From JBMNUM01 sp050946275 (GTDB lineage: Bacteria > Actinomycetota > Coriobacteriia > Coriobacteriales > CADBOM01), in the NCBI GenBank assembly GCA_050946275.1, contig JBMNUM010000006.1:50467-114466 (forward strand): a stretch of DNA of 64,000 nt. Direction: 5' to 3'. How positions within the stretch are numbered: position 1 is the stretch's first letter; the number at the start of each line of letters is the position of its first letter. Of this stretch, positions 42,101 to 49,962 are shown piece by piece. Under the pieces are notes generated by a model, which was not told the DNA's origin, ran no database searches, and saw only the letters and a list, made by a program, of their open reading frames with translations. A program made the translations under genes and the position numbers.

Positions 42101-42883
42101 CTTATGCTCGCGGCCGAGCTCCGCTCGAAGCTTGAGGTAGCGCTTGAACGCCTTGGCGACGAGCTCGTCGTCGATTTCGACGTCGTCGAGCTCGGTGTTG
42201 AACGTGGTGTGACGGCAATGATCCGACCAGTACGTGTCGATCATGCGAATCTCGGTGATGGTGGGGTTGCGTCCCTCGTCAGAGAAGTATCCCTGGCAGA
42301 ACTCGATGTCCGCCTGGTCCATCGCCAGTCCGAGCTCCTCGCGCAGCTTGGCCAAGCCATCGCCGTCGAGCTCGATGAAGCCGTCGAGCGTCTCGATGTC
42401 GGGCGGCTCGGGATAGTCGATCTTGAGCGTGTCCACGGTATCGAGCGAGGCCTCGCGCGTCTCGACCGGGTTGATGACATAGCTCTTCACCGCGGCGATG
42501 TCGTCCTCGGTGAGGGGTCCCTCCAGGTAGTAGACCTTCGCATTGCGCACCTCGGGGCGCTCGCCCTGGCTGATGAGCTGGATGCACTCGCTTGCGGAGT
42601 CGGCGCGTTGGTCGAACTGGCCCGGCAGGGCCTCGACCGCGAAGACGATGGCGCCGTTCGGCTCGGGGAGCTCGCGGGAGACGACATCGGACTGAGGCTC
42701 GCTGAATACGGTCGGCACGCAGGTGTCGAAGAGCTCGTCGCTTATGCCCTCCACGTCGTAGCGGTTCAGGAGGCGCAGCCCCTCGAGGTGCTCGATTCCG
42801 AGGATAGTGCGCAGCTCGTCTGCAAGCTGCCTCGCCTCGACGTCGAAGCCCGGTCTTTTCTCAACATACACGCGCGAAACCAT
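39149..42883 (-). CDS. purL: Phosphoribosylformylglycinamidine synthase, single-chain PurL
   Basis: Converts FGAR and glutamine to FGAM in purine synthesis. The 1244-residue chain joins the N-terminal PurS-like part, the ATP-binding synthetase (FKNETHNHPTEIEPFGGAATCVGG, and a second half with GGKDSMSGSF) and a C-terminal glutaminase with nucleophile LGICNGFQAL and HGEGRF. It is the long single-chain form of the type found in clostridia-like genomes, rather than separate PurS, PurQ and PurL. ATG 42883 follows GAGAGG; TATAAT on the minus strand at 42928-42933 may be its -10 box. Nothing in the visible leader resembles a purine riboswitch. Confidence 0.95.
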   Translation of the reverse strand: MVSRVYVEKRPGFDVEARQLADELRTILGIEHLEGLRLLNRYDVEGISDELFDTCVPTVFSEPQSDVVSRELPEPNGAIVFAVEALPGQFDQRADSASECIQLISQGERPEVRNAKVYYLEGPLTEDDIAAVKSYVINPVETREASLDTVDTLKIDYPEPPDIETLDGFIELDGDGLAKLREELGLAMDQADIEFCQGYFSDEGRNPTITEIRMIDTYWSDHCRHTTFNTELDDVEIDDELVAKAFKRYLKLRAELGREHKPISLMDMGTIGAKYLKSQGILTGLDESEEINACTVKVRVDVDGENQDWLFLFKNETHNHPTEIEPFGGAATCVGGAIRDPLSGRSYVYQAMRVTGAANPLVPVKDTLPGKLPQRKLVTTAAAGYSSYGNQIGLATGQVNELYHPGYMAKRMEVGAVVGATPASHVRRETPAPGDVVILLGGRTGRDGIGGATGSSKEHKLESLETCGAEVQKGNAPVERKLQRLFRRKDACELIKRCNDFGAGGVSVAIGELADGLLIELDKVPKKYNGLDGTELAISESQERMACAVAAEDVDLFISLAHEENLEATPIATVTEEPRVRMLWRGNAIVDVSREFLGSNGAPKHQSVHIVEGGAYETPWQGTTFAERMNALVTDINVCSNKGLSERFDSTIGATTVLMPFGGERQLTPSLAMVAKFPVFGETTTTSGMAWGFNPYIMERNQFKGAYLSVVESVSKLVASGFEHRHAYLSFQEYFEKLRGEAERWGKPAAAVLGALQAQLDLGIGSIGGKDSMSGSFEQLDVPPTLISFAVATGTVDRATSPEFKRAGSRVVCIKPVHEDSLLPTRTGMLASLDLLEGMVGRGEVLAASTPGYGCTAESVFKMCLGNRIGFAFDGGVDAQLLFEPAYGSFIVELAKGVELPKGDDALQVFELGQTTESYELACSGEIIDLDTLQEAWESALESVFPYRGEGEEVRAISFDAAGDDKKTSQAPALHLDGVKPRVIIPVFPGNNCEYDTAQAFERAGARPKTFVINNLSPDAVAESTATLAKLIDGSQIVMIPGGFSGGDEPDGSAKFITAFFRAPAVTEAVRRLLNERDGLMLGICNGFQALVKLGLVPFGDIRPMDEDCPTLTFNTIGRHQSRLVRTRVASTLSPWLGSCAVGDIHAMPISHGEGRFVAPDHVLAEMEKEGQIATQYVDVDGVPSMDLDVNPNGSMLAIEGITSPDGRVFGKMGHTERSGSGLYANVPGLSLQPLFENGVAYFG

Positions 42884-42966
42884 GGAGGCCGCCTCTCTTC
42901 CCGAAGGCATGTGAACAAACTCTACCCATTATAAGGGGGAGCACCGTGCGGGGCGGCTGGAGACAA

Positions 42967-43004
42967 CCACTTTTTGCCCCGCGGCGCGCGCAGGGCAAGA
43001 GTGG
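42967..43004 (-). terminator. Hairpin downstream of the HEAT-type membrane gene
   Basis: CCACTTTTTGCCC and GGGCAAGAGTGG pair across a GC-rich loop, shortly after the stop of the minus-strand gene at 43041. It would end its transcript before the purL promoter. Confidence 0.45.
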
Positions 43005-43040
43005 AAACGAAAAACCTCTCTACAGCTTGTTCGGCGTTGC

Positions 43041-44795
43041 CTACCAGGCGTTGGCCCGCGCGCTGGAGTTCAGGCGACCTGCTATGCGGTCTGCGCATGC
43101 GGCGACCCGGGGATTCGGGTCGCTGAGCATCGTGCTGATGAGGGTGCCGGCATCCTCGGGAAGGAGGTCGGCGACGCACAGCACCGCTGCGTATCGCACC
43201 ACGGCGCTCTCATCGTTGAGCGCCGTCACAAGGTAATCGTGAGCGCTATCCGGACATTGCCTGATGAGCGACCTCAAAGCGGCGATTCTGATAATCGGCC
43301 TGTCGTTGCCGAGGTATTCCTCGAGGATTCCGATATCCTCCCGGCTCTCAGCGGGGAGCAGGGTGATCGTCTCTGCAAACGTGCACGTGTCGGGCGTGTC
43401 GAGCAAGCCGTCGATATCGGGCTCGAGCAGCGCCTTGGCGAGGTTTGCCTCGTTGGAGTCGAAAATCTCGAGGTAGTCGAGCAGGCACCTCGTGGCTCGG
43501 ATCGCGCGAGCCCGCTGCCAGGCGGCCGGTGCCACGAAGAACTTCTCGAGGTAGAGGATGGCCTTGCTATCCGCGCCGAAGAAACCCGCCTCGGCGGCGC
43601 GGGCCACCGATTTGTCGGTGTGCTGGAGCAGGGTCATGAGCGTCGCATACGCACGGGGCGTCCGCATCGAGCCGAGCATCTCGATCGCCGTTATCCTCGC
43701 GTGATGGCGCAGGACCTTCTTGCCCTCGGCCAGGGAGAAGATGTCCTCAACGGCCTCGTCGTTTTGCGCAGCGAGCTCGGCAACCTTCTCCTCGATGAGC
43801 GTGTGGTGCTTCGTCCATCGCTCGAGGGTTTTCTTGCGGTTCTCGTTGATCCTCTCCTGGAATTGCTCGCGATAGGCGTCCGGCAATCTGGAAGAGGCGC
43901 CGAAGTTCATGGGGAGCGTGAGCTCGTTGGGCTTGGGGCCCCAGACGTTGCCGAATGCGATCTGCGCCGTGCAGGCGATCACGTAGTTCTCATGGTGCAT
44001 GCACTTGGCGAGGTCGGGGATCATGTCTGAGTCGAGGCTGGCGCTCAGGTAGCTCAAGCCGAGGTACTTGCGGCTCAGGTTGTCCGAGGACAGGAGGAAC
44101 CTGATGAGCTCGCGGTCGTGCGTCTGCGGCACGACCGAAACCGCCTTGCGGGTGAGGTACACGCCCGTGCACACGAAGACGACGCCCTGATAGGGCAGAA
44201 CCGACATGATGTTCGCGAAGACATCGTCGCTCATCCCGATGAGCTGCGCGGCGATAAAGGGAACTATGAAGAGCAGGAACGCGGTGACGGTGAGGACGTT
44301 GCGCCCGTTGCTCTTGGCGAAGGCGAACTGCTCGATGAGAGCGCACACCGCGCCGAGGGCGAGATATTGGTATACGGGGCTCTTGGCGAAGTAGCATGCG
44401 ACGGGAAGGGCGATGTAGAGGATGGACGGCACGACGAGCAACGGCAGGCTGCTCTTGCCCGTGCCGAGCATAGCGCACGCGCCACGGGGGAACAGAGCCT
44501 TGACCTGCATGTACCTTCCGTAGAAGAAGGCGACGATGATGCCGATGACGATACCGGCTCCCAGGGCAGCGTATCTCATGCTGCTCTCAAGGCCCACGCC
44601 GAGGCACACGAGTCCCGCAATGCAGACGACCACGCCGACAAGCGTGTTGAACAAGCCGTTCTCATAGCCTGCTGGATATGCGCAAGAGCGTGCCAGCTTC
44701 GTATAGGCGTCGCGGTATTTCGGGTCGTTGAGCTTGAACGGGTTGATGAATCCGCCGACCCTCGGGTTAACCTGCGCGTAGTCGATCGTCGACAT
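43041..44795 (-). CDS. Membrane protein with C-terminal HEAT-like repeats, unknown function
   Basis: A 584-residue protein. The N-terminal 250 residues have about six hydrophobic helices (e.g. LVGVVVCIAGLVCLGVG, SILYIALPVACYF, VLTVTAFLLFIVPFIAAQL). Residues of about 330-580 consist of helical repeats of HEAT/PBS-lyase type, such as ARITAIEMLGSMRTPRAYATL, PIIRIAALRSLIRQ and AVVRYAAVLCVADLL. This layout suggests a membrane scaffold. ATG 44795 follows GAGGGG. It lies next to the M23-like gene in opposite orientation, and its upstream region contains the shared operator block, but on the far side. No known family was recognised. Confidence 0.75.
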   Translation of the reverse strand: MSTIDYAQVNPRVGGFINPFKLNDPKYRDAYTKLARSCAYPAGYENGLFNTLVGVVVCIAGLVCLGVGLESSMRYAALGAGIVIGIIVAFFYGRYMQVKALFPRGACAMLGTGKSSLPLLVVPSILYIALPVACYFAKSPVYQYLALGAVCALIEQFAFAKSNGRNVLTVTAFLLFIVPFIAAQLIGMSDDVFANIMSVLPYQGVVFVCTGVYLTRKAVSVVPQTHDRELIRFLLSSDNLSRKYLGLSYLSASLDSDMIPDLAKCMHHENYVIACTAQIAFGNVWGPKPNELTLPMNFGASSRLPDAYREQFQERINENRKKTLERWTKHHTLIEEKVAELAAQNDEAVEDIFSLAEGKKVLRHHARITAIEMLGSMRTPRAYATLMTLLQHTDKSVARAAEAGFFGADSKAILYLEKFFVAPAAWQRARAIRATRCLLDYLEIFDSNEANLAKALLEPDIDGLLDTPDTCTFAETITLLPAESREDIGILEEYLGNDRPIIRIAALRSLIRQCPDSAHDYLVTALNDESAVVRYAAVLCVADLLPEDAGTLISTMLSDPNPRVAACADRIAGRLNSSARANAW

Positions 44796-44945
44796 GCGTC
44801 CCCTCTTCGTGGTCAAAGGCCGCGACCTGCGTCGCAGACCTGTCTTTACGTCCGATAAATACTACCGCCACGCGGGAAAAGTGGCAATTGCACCCCCTGC
44901 GAACAAGAGCGGAAAAAGGCCGGTTTACCGGCGTGTTTAAGGTTT

Positions 44946-45020
44946 TGTTTATGTTTTGTCCAGATTTTGGTCAGGGTCTGTTCAGCTTTTGTTTAGAAAT
45001 CTCAAGTGAATCGGTTAGGT
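44946..45020 (+). promoter_or_regulatory. Tandem 11-bp operator and core promoter, M23-like gene
   Basis: Five consecutive 11-base units start at 44946, 44957, 44968, 44979 and 44990 (heads TGTTTAT, TGTCCAG, TGGTCAG, TGTTCAG, TGTTTAG). Unit 3 is identical to unit 2 at the adhesin locus, and the following 18 bases (45001-45018) are identical to those at 26787-26804. TTTAGA (44992) and TTAGGT (45015) are again 17 bases apart. The same regulator should bind both. Confidence 0.65.
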
Positions 45021-45066
45021 TCTTGCTTCATTGTTGCAAGGGCAGTCGGCGAGGAGGAGGTGCAAC

Positions 45067-46392
45067 ATGTATCCCGACATTCCAAATAATCCCTTTGCTT
45101 CACTTACGTCGCGCTCTGTCTCCAGGGCACCACATCCCGTCACATCCCAAAACAAACGCTTCTTTCAAAGGCAGCATGAAACACGCCAACATGCCTCGTC
45201 GGATAGCCTGCAAGGGCCAGAAAACAAGATTGGGCTGAGCTGCCAGTCCCGAGGGCCCATCCTCCTCTTCGCCGGCCTGCTTGCATTCACGTTCTCATCG
45301 AGCCCTCTTCCCGCCTACGCGGGTTGGGTGGTCGAGGATGAGCCTACCGTGCTCGTTGGTTTTGGAGAGCGCTATGTGTCGGAGCTCGGCACGCAGGCAA
45401 CCCACCATGGGATCGATTGCCTCGCCCGCGCCGGCATGCCGTGCCTCTTTCCGACCGAGGGCACCGTGAGCTTCGTCGGACGCGTTCCCGCAGGCGATCT
45501 TCCAGGCTGCGGCACCACCATGGCCGTCTCGCTTCTCATCGAGGATGGGCGAACCGTTACGCTCATGCCTCTTGAGGAGGCAAGCGTCTCGGTGGGGCAG
45601 CAGGTAGACGAGGGCCAGGTCGCGGGCACGATCGCTCCCTCGGGAGATGGCTCAGCAGCCTCACCGCATGTGCACGTTGGTTTGAAGAGAGGCCGAACGT
45701 ATTACGATCCAAGCGAGATACTCGGTGTTGCTCCCGTGCAGCCTGAAGATGGTGGAGGAGATTCCGCTGAGTGTGCCGTACCTATAGCGGTTCGGGAAGT
45801 GCCTCCCGCGTTTGCTGGTCCGGCAAGCGAGGCCCAGATGGCTTCGAATCAAGAATATGGGCAAGGAGCTGGGGTAGATAGCGCAGGCCTGTCTTTGCCA
45901 GCCGAGAAGGTTGCTCTCGATGCCACAGCGTCATTGGAGCAGGATGACGCCGCCGCAAGAAGAGGGACAGCAGGAGCCTCCTCGGCGTCGGTAAGAGACG
46001 AGCGTCCCGAGCAGGGGGCGGTTTCATCCGGGACGGCCGACTCCCCAACAGTCGGGGCCGGAGACGCTCCATATGAGAGATGGCTTTCGGCGCAGGAGAC
46101 GGCTCAGCCCGAAACCGCGGCTGCCGCGGGGTTTTTCCGCAAGGTGCTGGAAGATTCCTCGGCGCTTGCCCGAACCCTGGGAACGCCGCTGGCCGCAGGG
46201 TTGTTTCTTGCATCTGGTATCGGGATAGCGGTCATGCTCGTGCGAATCGTGGGAAGGAAGGAGGCGGATCAAGCCGCTGGAATGAAGATGAAGAATCGGG
46301 AGGAGCGTGCAGGTCGCCGCAGGTATCGGCCAAATCCGATACGCCGGTCATCGACGTTTGGGGAATTAATGGTTATGCGCCAGCCAAAATGA
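45067..46392 (+). CDS. Exported M23-like (lysostaphin-type) metallopeptidase-domain protein
   Basis: A 441-residue membrane-bound protein. A non-classical N-terminus of about 60 polar residues precedes a signal-like helix (GPILLFAGLLAFTFSS, with PAYAG). The M23 domain has HHGIDCLA with the first His and Asp ligands (HxGxD) and HVHVGLK with the HxH ligand, so zinc binding looks intact. A long Ala/Ser/Glu-rich linker follows, then a C-terminal helix (TPLAAGLFLASGIGIAVMLV) and a basic tail. GGAGGAGGTG precedes ATG 45067. It is likely a peptidoglycan peptidase or a divisome activator, by family. It shares the promoter block with the adhesin. Confidence 0.8.
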   Translation: MYPDIPNNPFASLTSRSVSRAPHPVTSQNKRFFQRQHETRQHASSDSLQGPENKIGLSCQSRGPILLFAGLLAFTFSSSPLPAYAGWVVEDEPTVLVGFGERYVSELGTQATHHGIDCLARAGMPCLFPTEGTVSFVGRVPAGDLPGCGTTMAVSLLIEDGRTVTLMPLEEASVSVGQQVDEGQVAGTIAPSGDGSAASPHVHVGLKRGRTYYDPSEILGVAPVQPEDGGGDSAECAVPIAVREVPPAFAGPASEAQMASNQEYGQGAGVDSAGLSLPAEKVALDATASLEQDDAAARRGTAGASSASVRDERPEQGAVSSGTADSPTVGAGDAPYERWLSAQETAQPETAAAAGFFRKVLEDSSALARTLGTPLAAGLFLASGIGIAVMLVRIVGRKEADQAAGMKMKNREERAGRRRYRPNPIRRSSTFGELMVMRQPK

Positions 46393-46465
46393 TGGTACAT
46401 TTCAGTAGTTATTATCCTGTTCCGGTAAGAAATGCCGGGGCCGTTTAGTCCAGAGGAGGTGACTT

Positions 46466-46765
46466 ATGAGAGCCTACGAACTGCTGTATTTCATCAACCC
46501 CTCGCTCGACGAGGATGCGCGCAAGGCCGTAAACGACAAGGTGGTCAACACCATTGAAGGTATCGGCGGCACCATCGATTCCATCGATGAGTGGGGCAAG
46601 CGCAAGCTGGCGTACGAGATCAAGGACCTCACCGAGGGTGAGTATTATCTCGTGAAGTTCCACGCCAATCCGGATTCCCTGTCCGAGCTCGATCGAATTC
46701 TTCGCATCACGGACCGCGTCATCCGCTTCATGGTGACGCTGCGTGTCGACGCGGAGGAGAAGTAA
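46466..46765 (+). CDS. rpsF: 30S ribosomal protein S6
   Basis: Binds S18 and 16S rRNA in the central domain of the small subunit. The 99-residue sequence begins MRAYELLYFINPSLDED and has GKRKLAYEI and RVIRFMVTLR, normal for S6. AGGAGGTG precedes it. It leads the conserved order rpsF-ssb-rpsR-rplI. TATTAT at 46410 may be the -10 box. The leader has CCGG pairs (46421-46438) that might form an S6:S18-binding hairpin, which was not verified. Confidence 0.96.
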   Translation: MRAYELLYFINPSLDEDARKAVNDKVVNTIEGIGGTIDSIDEWGKRKLAYEIKDLTEGEYYLVKFHANPDSLSELDRILRITDRVIRFMVTLRVDAEEK

Positions 46766-46835
46766 CGGCATCTGCTTTCCAAGGACTTGATTCACCCAAG
46801 TATGTATTGGAAACAATGAAGAAAGCAGGAAAGAA

Positions 46836-47375
46836 ATGAGTATCAACCGAGTTGTCATCAGCGGTAACCTGACGCGCGATCCTGAGCTGCGCTCCACGGC
46901 GAGCGGGACGTCCGTTCTCGGTCTCGGCGTTGCGGTCAACGACCGCAGGCGCAATGCGACGACTGGAGAGTGGGAGGACTACCCCAACTACGTGGACTGC
47001 ACGATGTTCGGCGCGCGGGCCCAGGGCATCTCGCAATACCTCAGCAAGGGAACCAAGGTCTGCATCGAGGGCAAGCTCCGCTGGAGCCAGTGGGAGCGAG
47101 ATGGCCAGAAGCGCAGCAAGCTCGAGGTCATCGTCGACGAGATCGAGTTCATGTCCTCGCGCAACAGCGGCGGCGACGGTATCTCGCAGGAGTTCCAGCA
47201 GTACCAGCAGCAGCCCCAGCAGTACCAGCAGTACCAGCAGGCCCAGCCCTACCAGCAGCCGCAGCAGCAGTACCAGCCTCAGCAGCAGTACCAGCAGCAG
47301 GCTGCCCAGCCGGCACCGGGTGCGATCCCGCCGGCTCCGGACCTGTCCGTTTACGATGAGGAGATACCTTTCTAA
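46836..47375 (+). CDS. ssb: Single-stranded DNA-binding protein
   Basis: Coats single-stranded DNA during replication and repair. The OB-fold domain covers about residues 1-110 (NRVVISGNLTRDPELRSTASG; YVDCTMFGARAQGISQYLSKG). The linker (about 118-160) is rich in Gln, Tyr and Pro, and the end is DLSVYDEEIPF, the acidic tip that recruits partners. The CAG-rich repeats in the DNA are coding, not a repeat array. It lies between rpsF and rpsR as usual. Confidence 0.96.
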   Translation: MSINRVVISGNLTRDPELRSTASGTSVLGLGVAVNDRRRNATTGEWEDYPNYVDCTMFGARAQGISQYLSKGTKVCIEGKLRWSQWERDGQKRSKLEVIVDEIEFMSSRNSGGDGISQEFQQYQQQPQQYQQYQQAQPYQQPQQQYQPQQQYQQQAAQPAPGAIPPAPDLSVYDEEIPF

Positions 47376-47411
47376 TACTCCTGCACGGAGATATTTCGAA
47401 GGAGGGATACG

Positions 47412-47675
47412 ATGGCGGACTACAATCGCCAGCCCAGGCATAAGTATTGCCAGTTCTGCAAGGACGACGCCCCGGCGATCGATTACAAGGACACGGCGCT
47501 GCTGCGCAAGTACATGACCGACCGCGGCAAGATCAAGCCGAGGCGCGTCACCGGCGCGTGCACGCAGCATCAGCACGACATCGCAAATGCCATCAAGCGC
47601 GCCCGCGAGATGGCACTGGTGCCCTACACGGTGGCAGTGACCAACGGCCGCGGCGACCGCAAGAGGCGCTCGTAA
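47412..47675 (+). CDS. rpsR: 30S ribosomal protein S18
   Basis: An 87-residue S18. It has CQFCKDDAPAIDYKDTALLRKYMTDRGKI and PRRVTGACTQHQHDIANAIKRAREMALVPY. The CQFC pair plus a later Cys fits the zinc-retaining type of S18 seen in part of the bacteria. Start follows GGAGGG. Confidence 0.96.
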   Translation: MADYNRQPRHKYCQFCKDDAPAIDYKDTALLRKYMTDRGKIKPRRVTGACTQHQHDIANAIKRAREMALVPYTVAVTNGRGDRKRRS

Positions 47676-47702
47676 ACATTCAGCTCTAAAGGAGAAGAAA
47701 TC

Positions 47703-48323
47703 ATGAAGGTCATTCTTATGAAAGAGCTGAAGGGAAAAGGCGGCGAGGGCGACGTCGTTGAGGTCGCGCAGGGTTACGCCGAGAACTACCTTTTCCCGCA
47801 GGGGATTGCCATCGAGGCTACGAAGGGCAATCTCAAGCAGCTCGAGCAGCGTATGCACAACATCCAGAAGCGTGAGGCGACTCGTCTCGACAACGCTGAT
47901 GGCGTGAAGAACGCCCTCAACGAGAAGGAAGTCGTCATCATCACCAAGGTCGGCGAGGAGGGACAGCTCTTCGGTTCTGTCACCAACACCATGATCGCCG
48001 AGGCTATCCAGGAGCAGCTCGGCATCGAGGTCGACCGCAAGAGGATCGACATTGCGAAGCCGATCAAGACTGCTGGCGAGCACACCGTTTCCGTCTCGAT
48101 CTACCGCGAGATCAGGGCCGAGGTCAAGGTCAACGTGAAGAGCGAGGAAATGGTTGCCGAGGAGGCAGCTGCCGCAGAGGCGGCAGCGGCTGCAGAGGCC
48201 GAGGCCGCTGAGGCTGAGGCAGAGGCTGCAGAGGCCGAGGTTGCCGAGGAGGCTGCCGAGGTCGTCGAGGAGACCGCTGAGGAGGCAGTCGAGGAGGCGG
48301 CTGAGGAGGCCGAGGCCGAGTAG
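47703..48323 (+). CDS. rplI: 50S ribosomal protein L9 with long acidic Ala/Glu tail
   Basis: L9 binds 23S rRNA and bridges the ribosome. Residues 1-150 are a standard L9 (KVILMKELKGKGGEGDVVEVAQGYAENYLFPQGIA; a central helix; and a C-terminal domain). A further tail of about 55 residues, made almost only of Ala, Glu and Val, extends the chain to 206 residues against about 148 for typical L9. The tail has the heptad-like look of a charged helix. It is the last gene of the cluster, followed by a strong palindrome. Confidence 0.95.
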   Translation: MKVILMKELKGKGGEGDVVEVAQGYAENYLFPQGIAIEATKGNLKQLEQRMHNIQKREATRLDNADGVKNALNEKEVVIITKVGEEGQLFGSVTNTMIAEAIQEQLGIEVDRKRIDIAKPIKTAGEHTVSVSIYREIRAEVKVNVKSEEMVAEEAAAAEAAAAAEAEAAEAEAEAAEAEVAEEAAEVVEETAEEAVEEAAEEAEAE

Positions 48324-48361
48324 GCCCAGGCAGCTCGCACGCTGTAATACGCTTTTACGTG

Positions 48362-48393
48362 GAAGGGCGGTCCGGATATCCGGACCGCCCTTC
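48362..48393. terminator. Perfect 32-bp palindromic terminator after rplI
   Basis: GAAGGGCGGTCCGGAT and its exact reverse complement form a 16+16 palindrome centred on GGATATCC, between rplI and convergent dnaB. There is no long T run, but the stem is strong in both directions. Confidence 0.6.
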
Positions 48394-48434
48394 GCGTTGC
48401 GGGGTGCGCATGCGTTCGCATCCCGCTCCCGGTT

Positions 48435-48463
48435 GGTGAGCACAAGCTCGCCCTTGTCTCACC
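48435..48463 (-). terminator. Hairpin downstream of dnaB
   Basis: GGTGAG-C-ACAAG and CTTGT-CTCACC pair with one bulge. It lies about 80 bases beyond the dnaB stop and may end its transcript. Confidence 0.4.
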
Positions 48464-48540
48464 TGAAGGTGGTCGTGGAGACCCGCTCGCGGGAGCAGCT
48501 GCTCAAGCTGCCTCCCATGAGAGGGCCTCCACGGGGAGAA

Positions 48541-49962
48541 TCAAGCTTCGGGCTCCGCGACGTACTCGTCGGGGCCGTGGTAGAGCTCGTCGAAGCGCGT
48601 GTACTCTCCGACGAACGCAAGGTCGACGATGCCCGTCGGGCCGTTGCGGTGCTTCTCGATCATGATCTTAGCCACGCCGAGGTCGGGCCTCTTGGGGCTG
48701 GCGGCCTCGTCCTCGTTGATCGAGCGGTCGATGAAGATGACGACGTCGGCGTCTTGCTCGATCGAACCCGATTCGCGCAGGTCCGAGAGCTGGGGGCGCT
48801 TGCCCTCGCGGTCCTCGGAGCGACGGCTGAGCTGCGAGAGCGCGATGATGGGAACGTTGAGTTCCTTGGCCAAGATCTTGAGTCCTCGCGTGATCTCGGC
48901 AACCTCGAGATGCCTCTCGCGGTAGGCGCCGCTCGCCTGCATGAGCTGCAGGTAGTCGACGACGATAAGGCCCTTCTCCTTGCCACGCAGCTGCCTGCGC
49001 GCCTTGGCGCGAAGCTGCATGATCTTGAGCGCGGAAGAATCGTCGATGGAGAAGTCGAGCCGGTCGAGACTCGAGCAGGCCCTGATCAGCTGCTGCCAGT
49101 CTGCAGTGGAGAGGGTGCCGTTGCGCATCTTCTTGAGATTCACGCGGGCCTCCGTGCACATAATCTTCTGAATCAGCTGCTCGCAGGGCATCTCGAGCGA
49201 GAAGAAGGCGACCGCCGCGCCAGACTTCGCGGCGTTGACCGCCACGTTGAGCGCGAAGGAGGTTTTGCCGATACCAGGACGGGCGGCAAGGATGATGAGG
49301 TCGCCTCCGCGCATGCCCGAGAGGACGCGGTCCACGCTCTCGAACCCGGTCGGGACGCCCTGGATGTGCGTCTTCTCCTTAGAGAGCTGCTCCATCGAGA
49401 TGAGGGACTGCTTCATGAGGTCCGAAAGGCTTTGGAACTCGGTGCGCACCTCGCGGTCCGTGACGCTGAAGATCTGCCTCTCAGCTTCCTCGACGATCTC
49501 GCTCGTGTCGTCCGGCGCGTCGTAGCTGAGCGCGCTGATCTTGGTCGCAGCGCTGATGAGGCTGCGCAGGAGATGCTGCCTCTTGATGATCTGAATGTGG
49601 TGCTGCCAGTTCGCAAGTGCGAAGGAGTTGTTCGCAAGCTCGAGGATGTAGGCCTTGCCACCGATGGACTCGAGCTCGCCCTTGGCCTCGAGGCGCTCGG
49701 CGAGGGAGATCTGGTCGACGGGGATGTCCCTCCGCCGGAGCTCCTCGATAGCTTCGAAGATCTTCTGGTGCGAGGGGCGGTAGAAAATCTCCTTGTGAAC
49801 CTCGAGGAGAGCCTCGTCGAGGATCTCGTCATCCAAAATCATGGCCGCCAGAACAGCCTTCTCGGCATCGATGTTCTGGGGTATCACCCTGTCGCGAAAC
49901 GAGGTGCCGCTTTCCGATGCACCGCCGTTATCGTAGGCGAGCGCACTGCTTCCAAACGCCAT
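48541..49962 (-). CDS. dnaB: Replicative DNA helicase
   Basis: Hexameric 5'-3' helicase at the replication fork. The 473-residue protein has the N-terminal helical domain (PQNIDAEKAVLAAMILDDEILDEA), the RecA-like core with Walker A ARPGIGKTSFALN, Walker B IVVDYLQLM, and the later QLSRRSEDREGKRP and DLRESGSIEQDADVV motifs. ATG 49962 follows GAAAGGG; an in-frame codon two residues earlier is less likely. It is convergent with the ribosomal-protein cluster. A DnaA-box-like sequence lies in its upstream region. Confidence 0.96.
   Translation of the reverse strand: MAFGSSALAYDNGGASESGTSFRDRVIPQNIDAEKAVLAAMILDDEILDEALLEVHKEIFYRPSHQKIFEAIEELRRRDIPVDQISLAERLEAKGELESIGGKAYILELANNSFALANWQHHIQIIKRQHLLRSLISAATKISALSYDAPDDTSEIVEEAERQIFSVTDREVRTEFQSLSDLMKQSLISMEQLSKEKTHIQGVPTGFESVDRVLSGMRGGDLIILAARPGIGKTSFALNVAVNAAKSGAAVAFFSLEMPCEQLIQKIMCTEARVNLKKMRNGTLSTADWQQLIRACSSLDRLDFSIDDSSALKIMQLRAKARRQLRGKEKGLIVVDYLQLMQASGAYRERHLEVAEITRGLKILAKELNVPIIALSQLSRRSEDREGKRPQLSDLRESGSIEQDADVVIFIDRSINEDEAASPKRPDLGVAKIMIEKHRNGPTGIVDLAFVGEYTRFDELYHGPDEYVAEPEA

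Noticed and set aside
47190..47315. CAG-rich short repeats that look like an array
   Set aside because: They encode the Gln/Tyr/Pro linker of Ssb in frame; no spacers and no cas genes, so not CRISPR.
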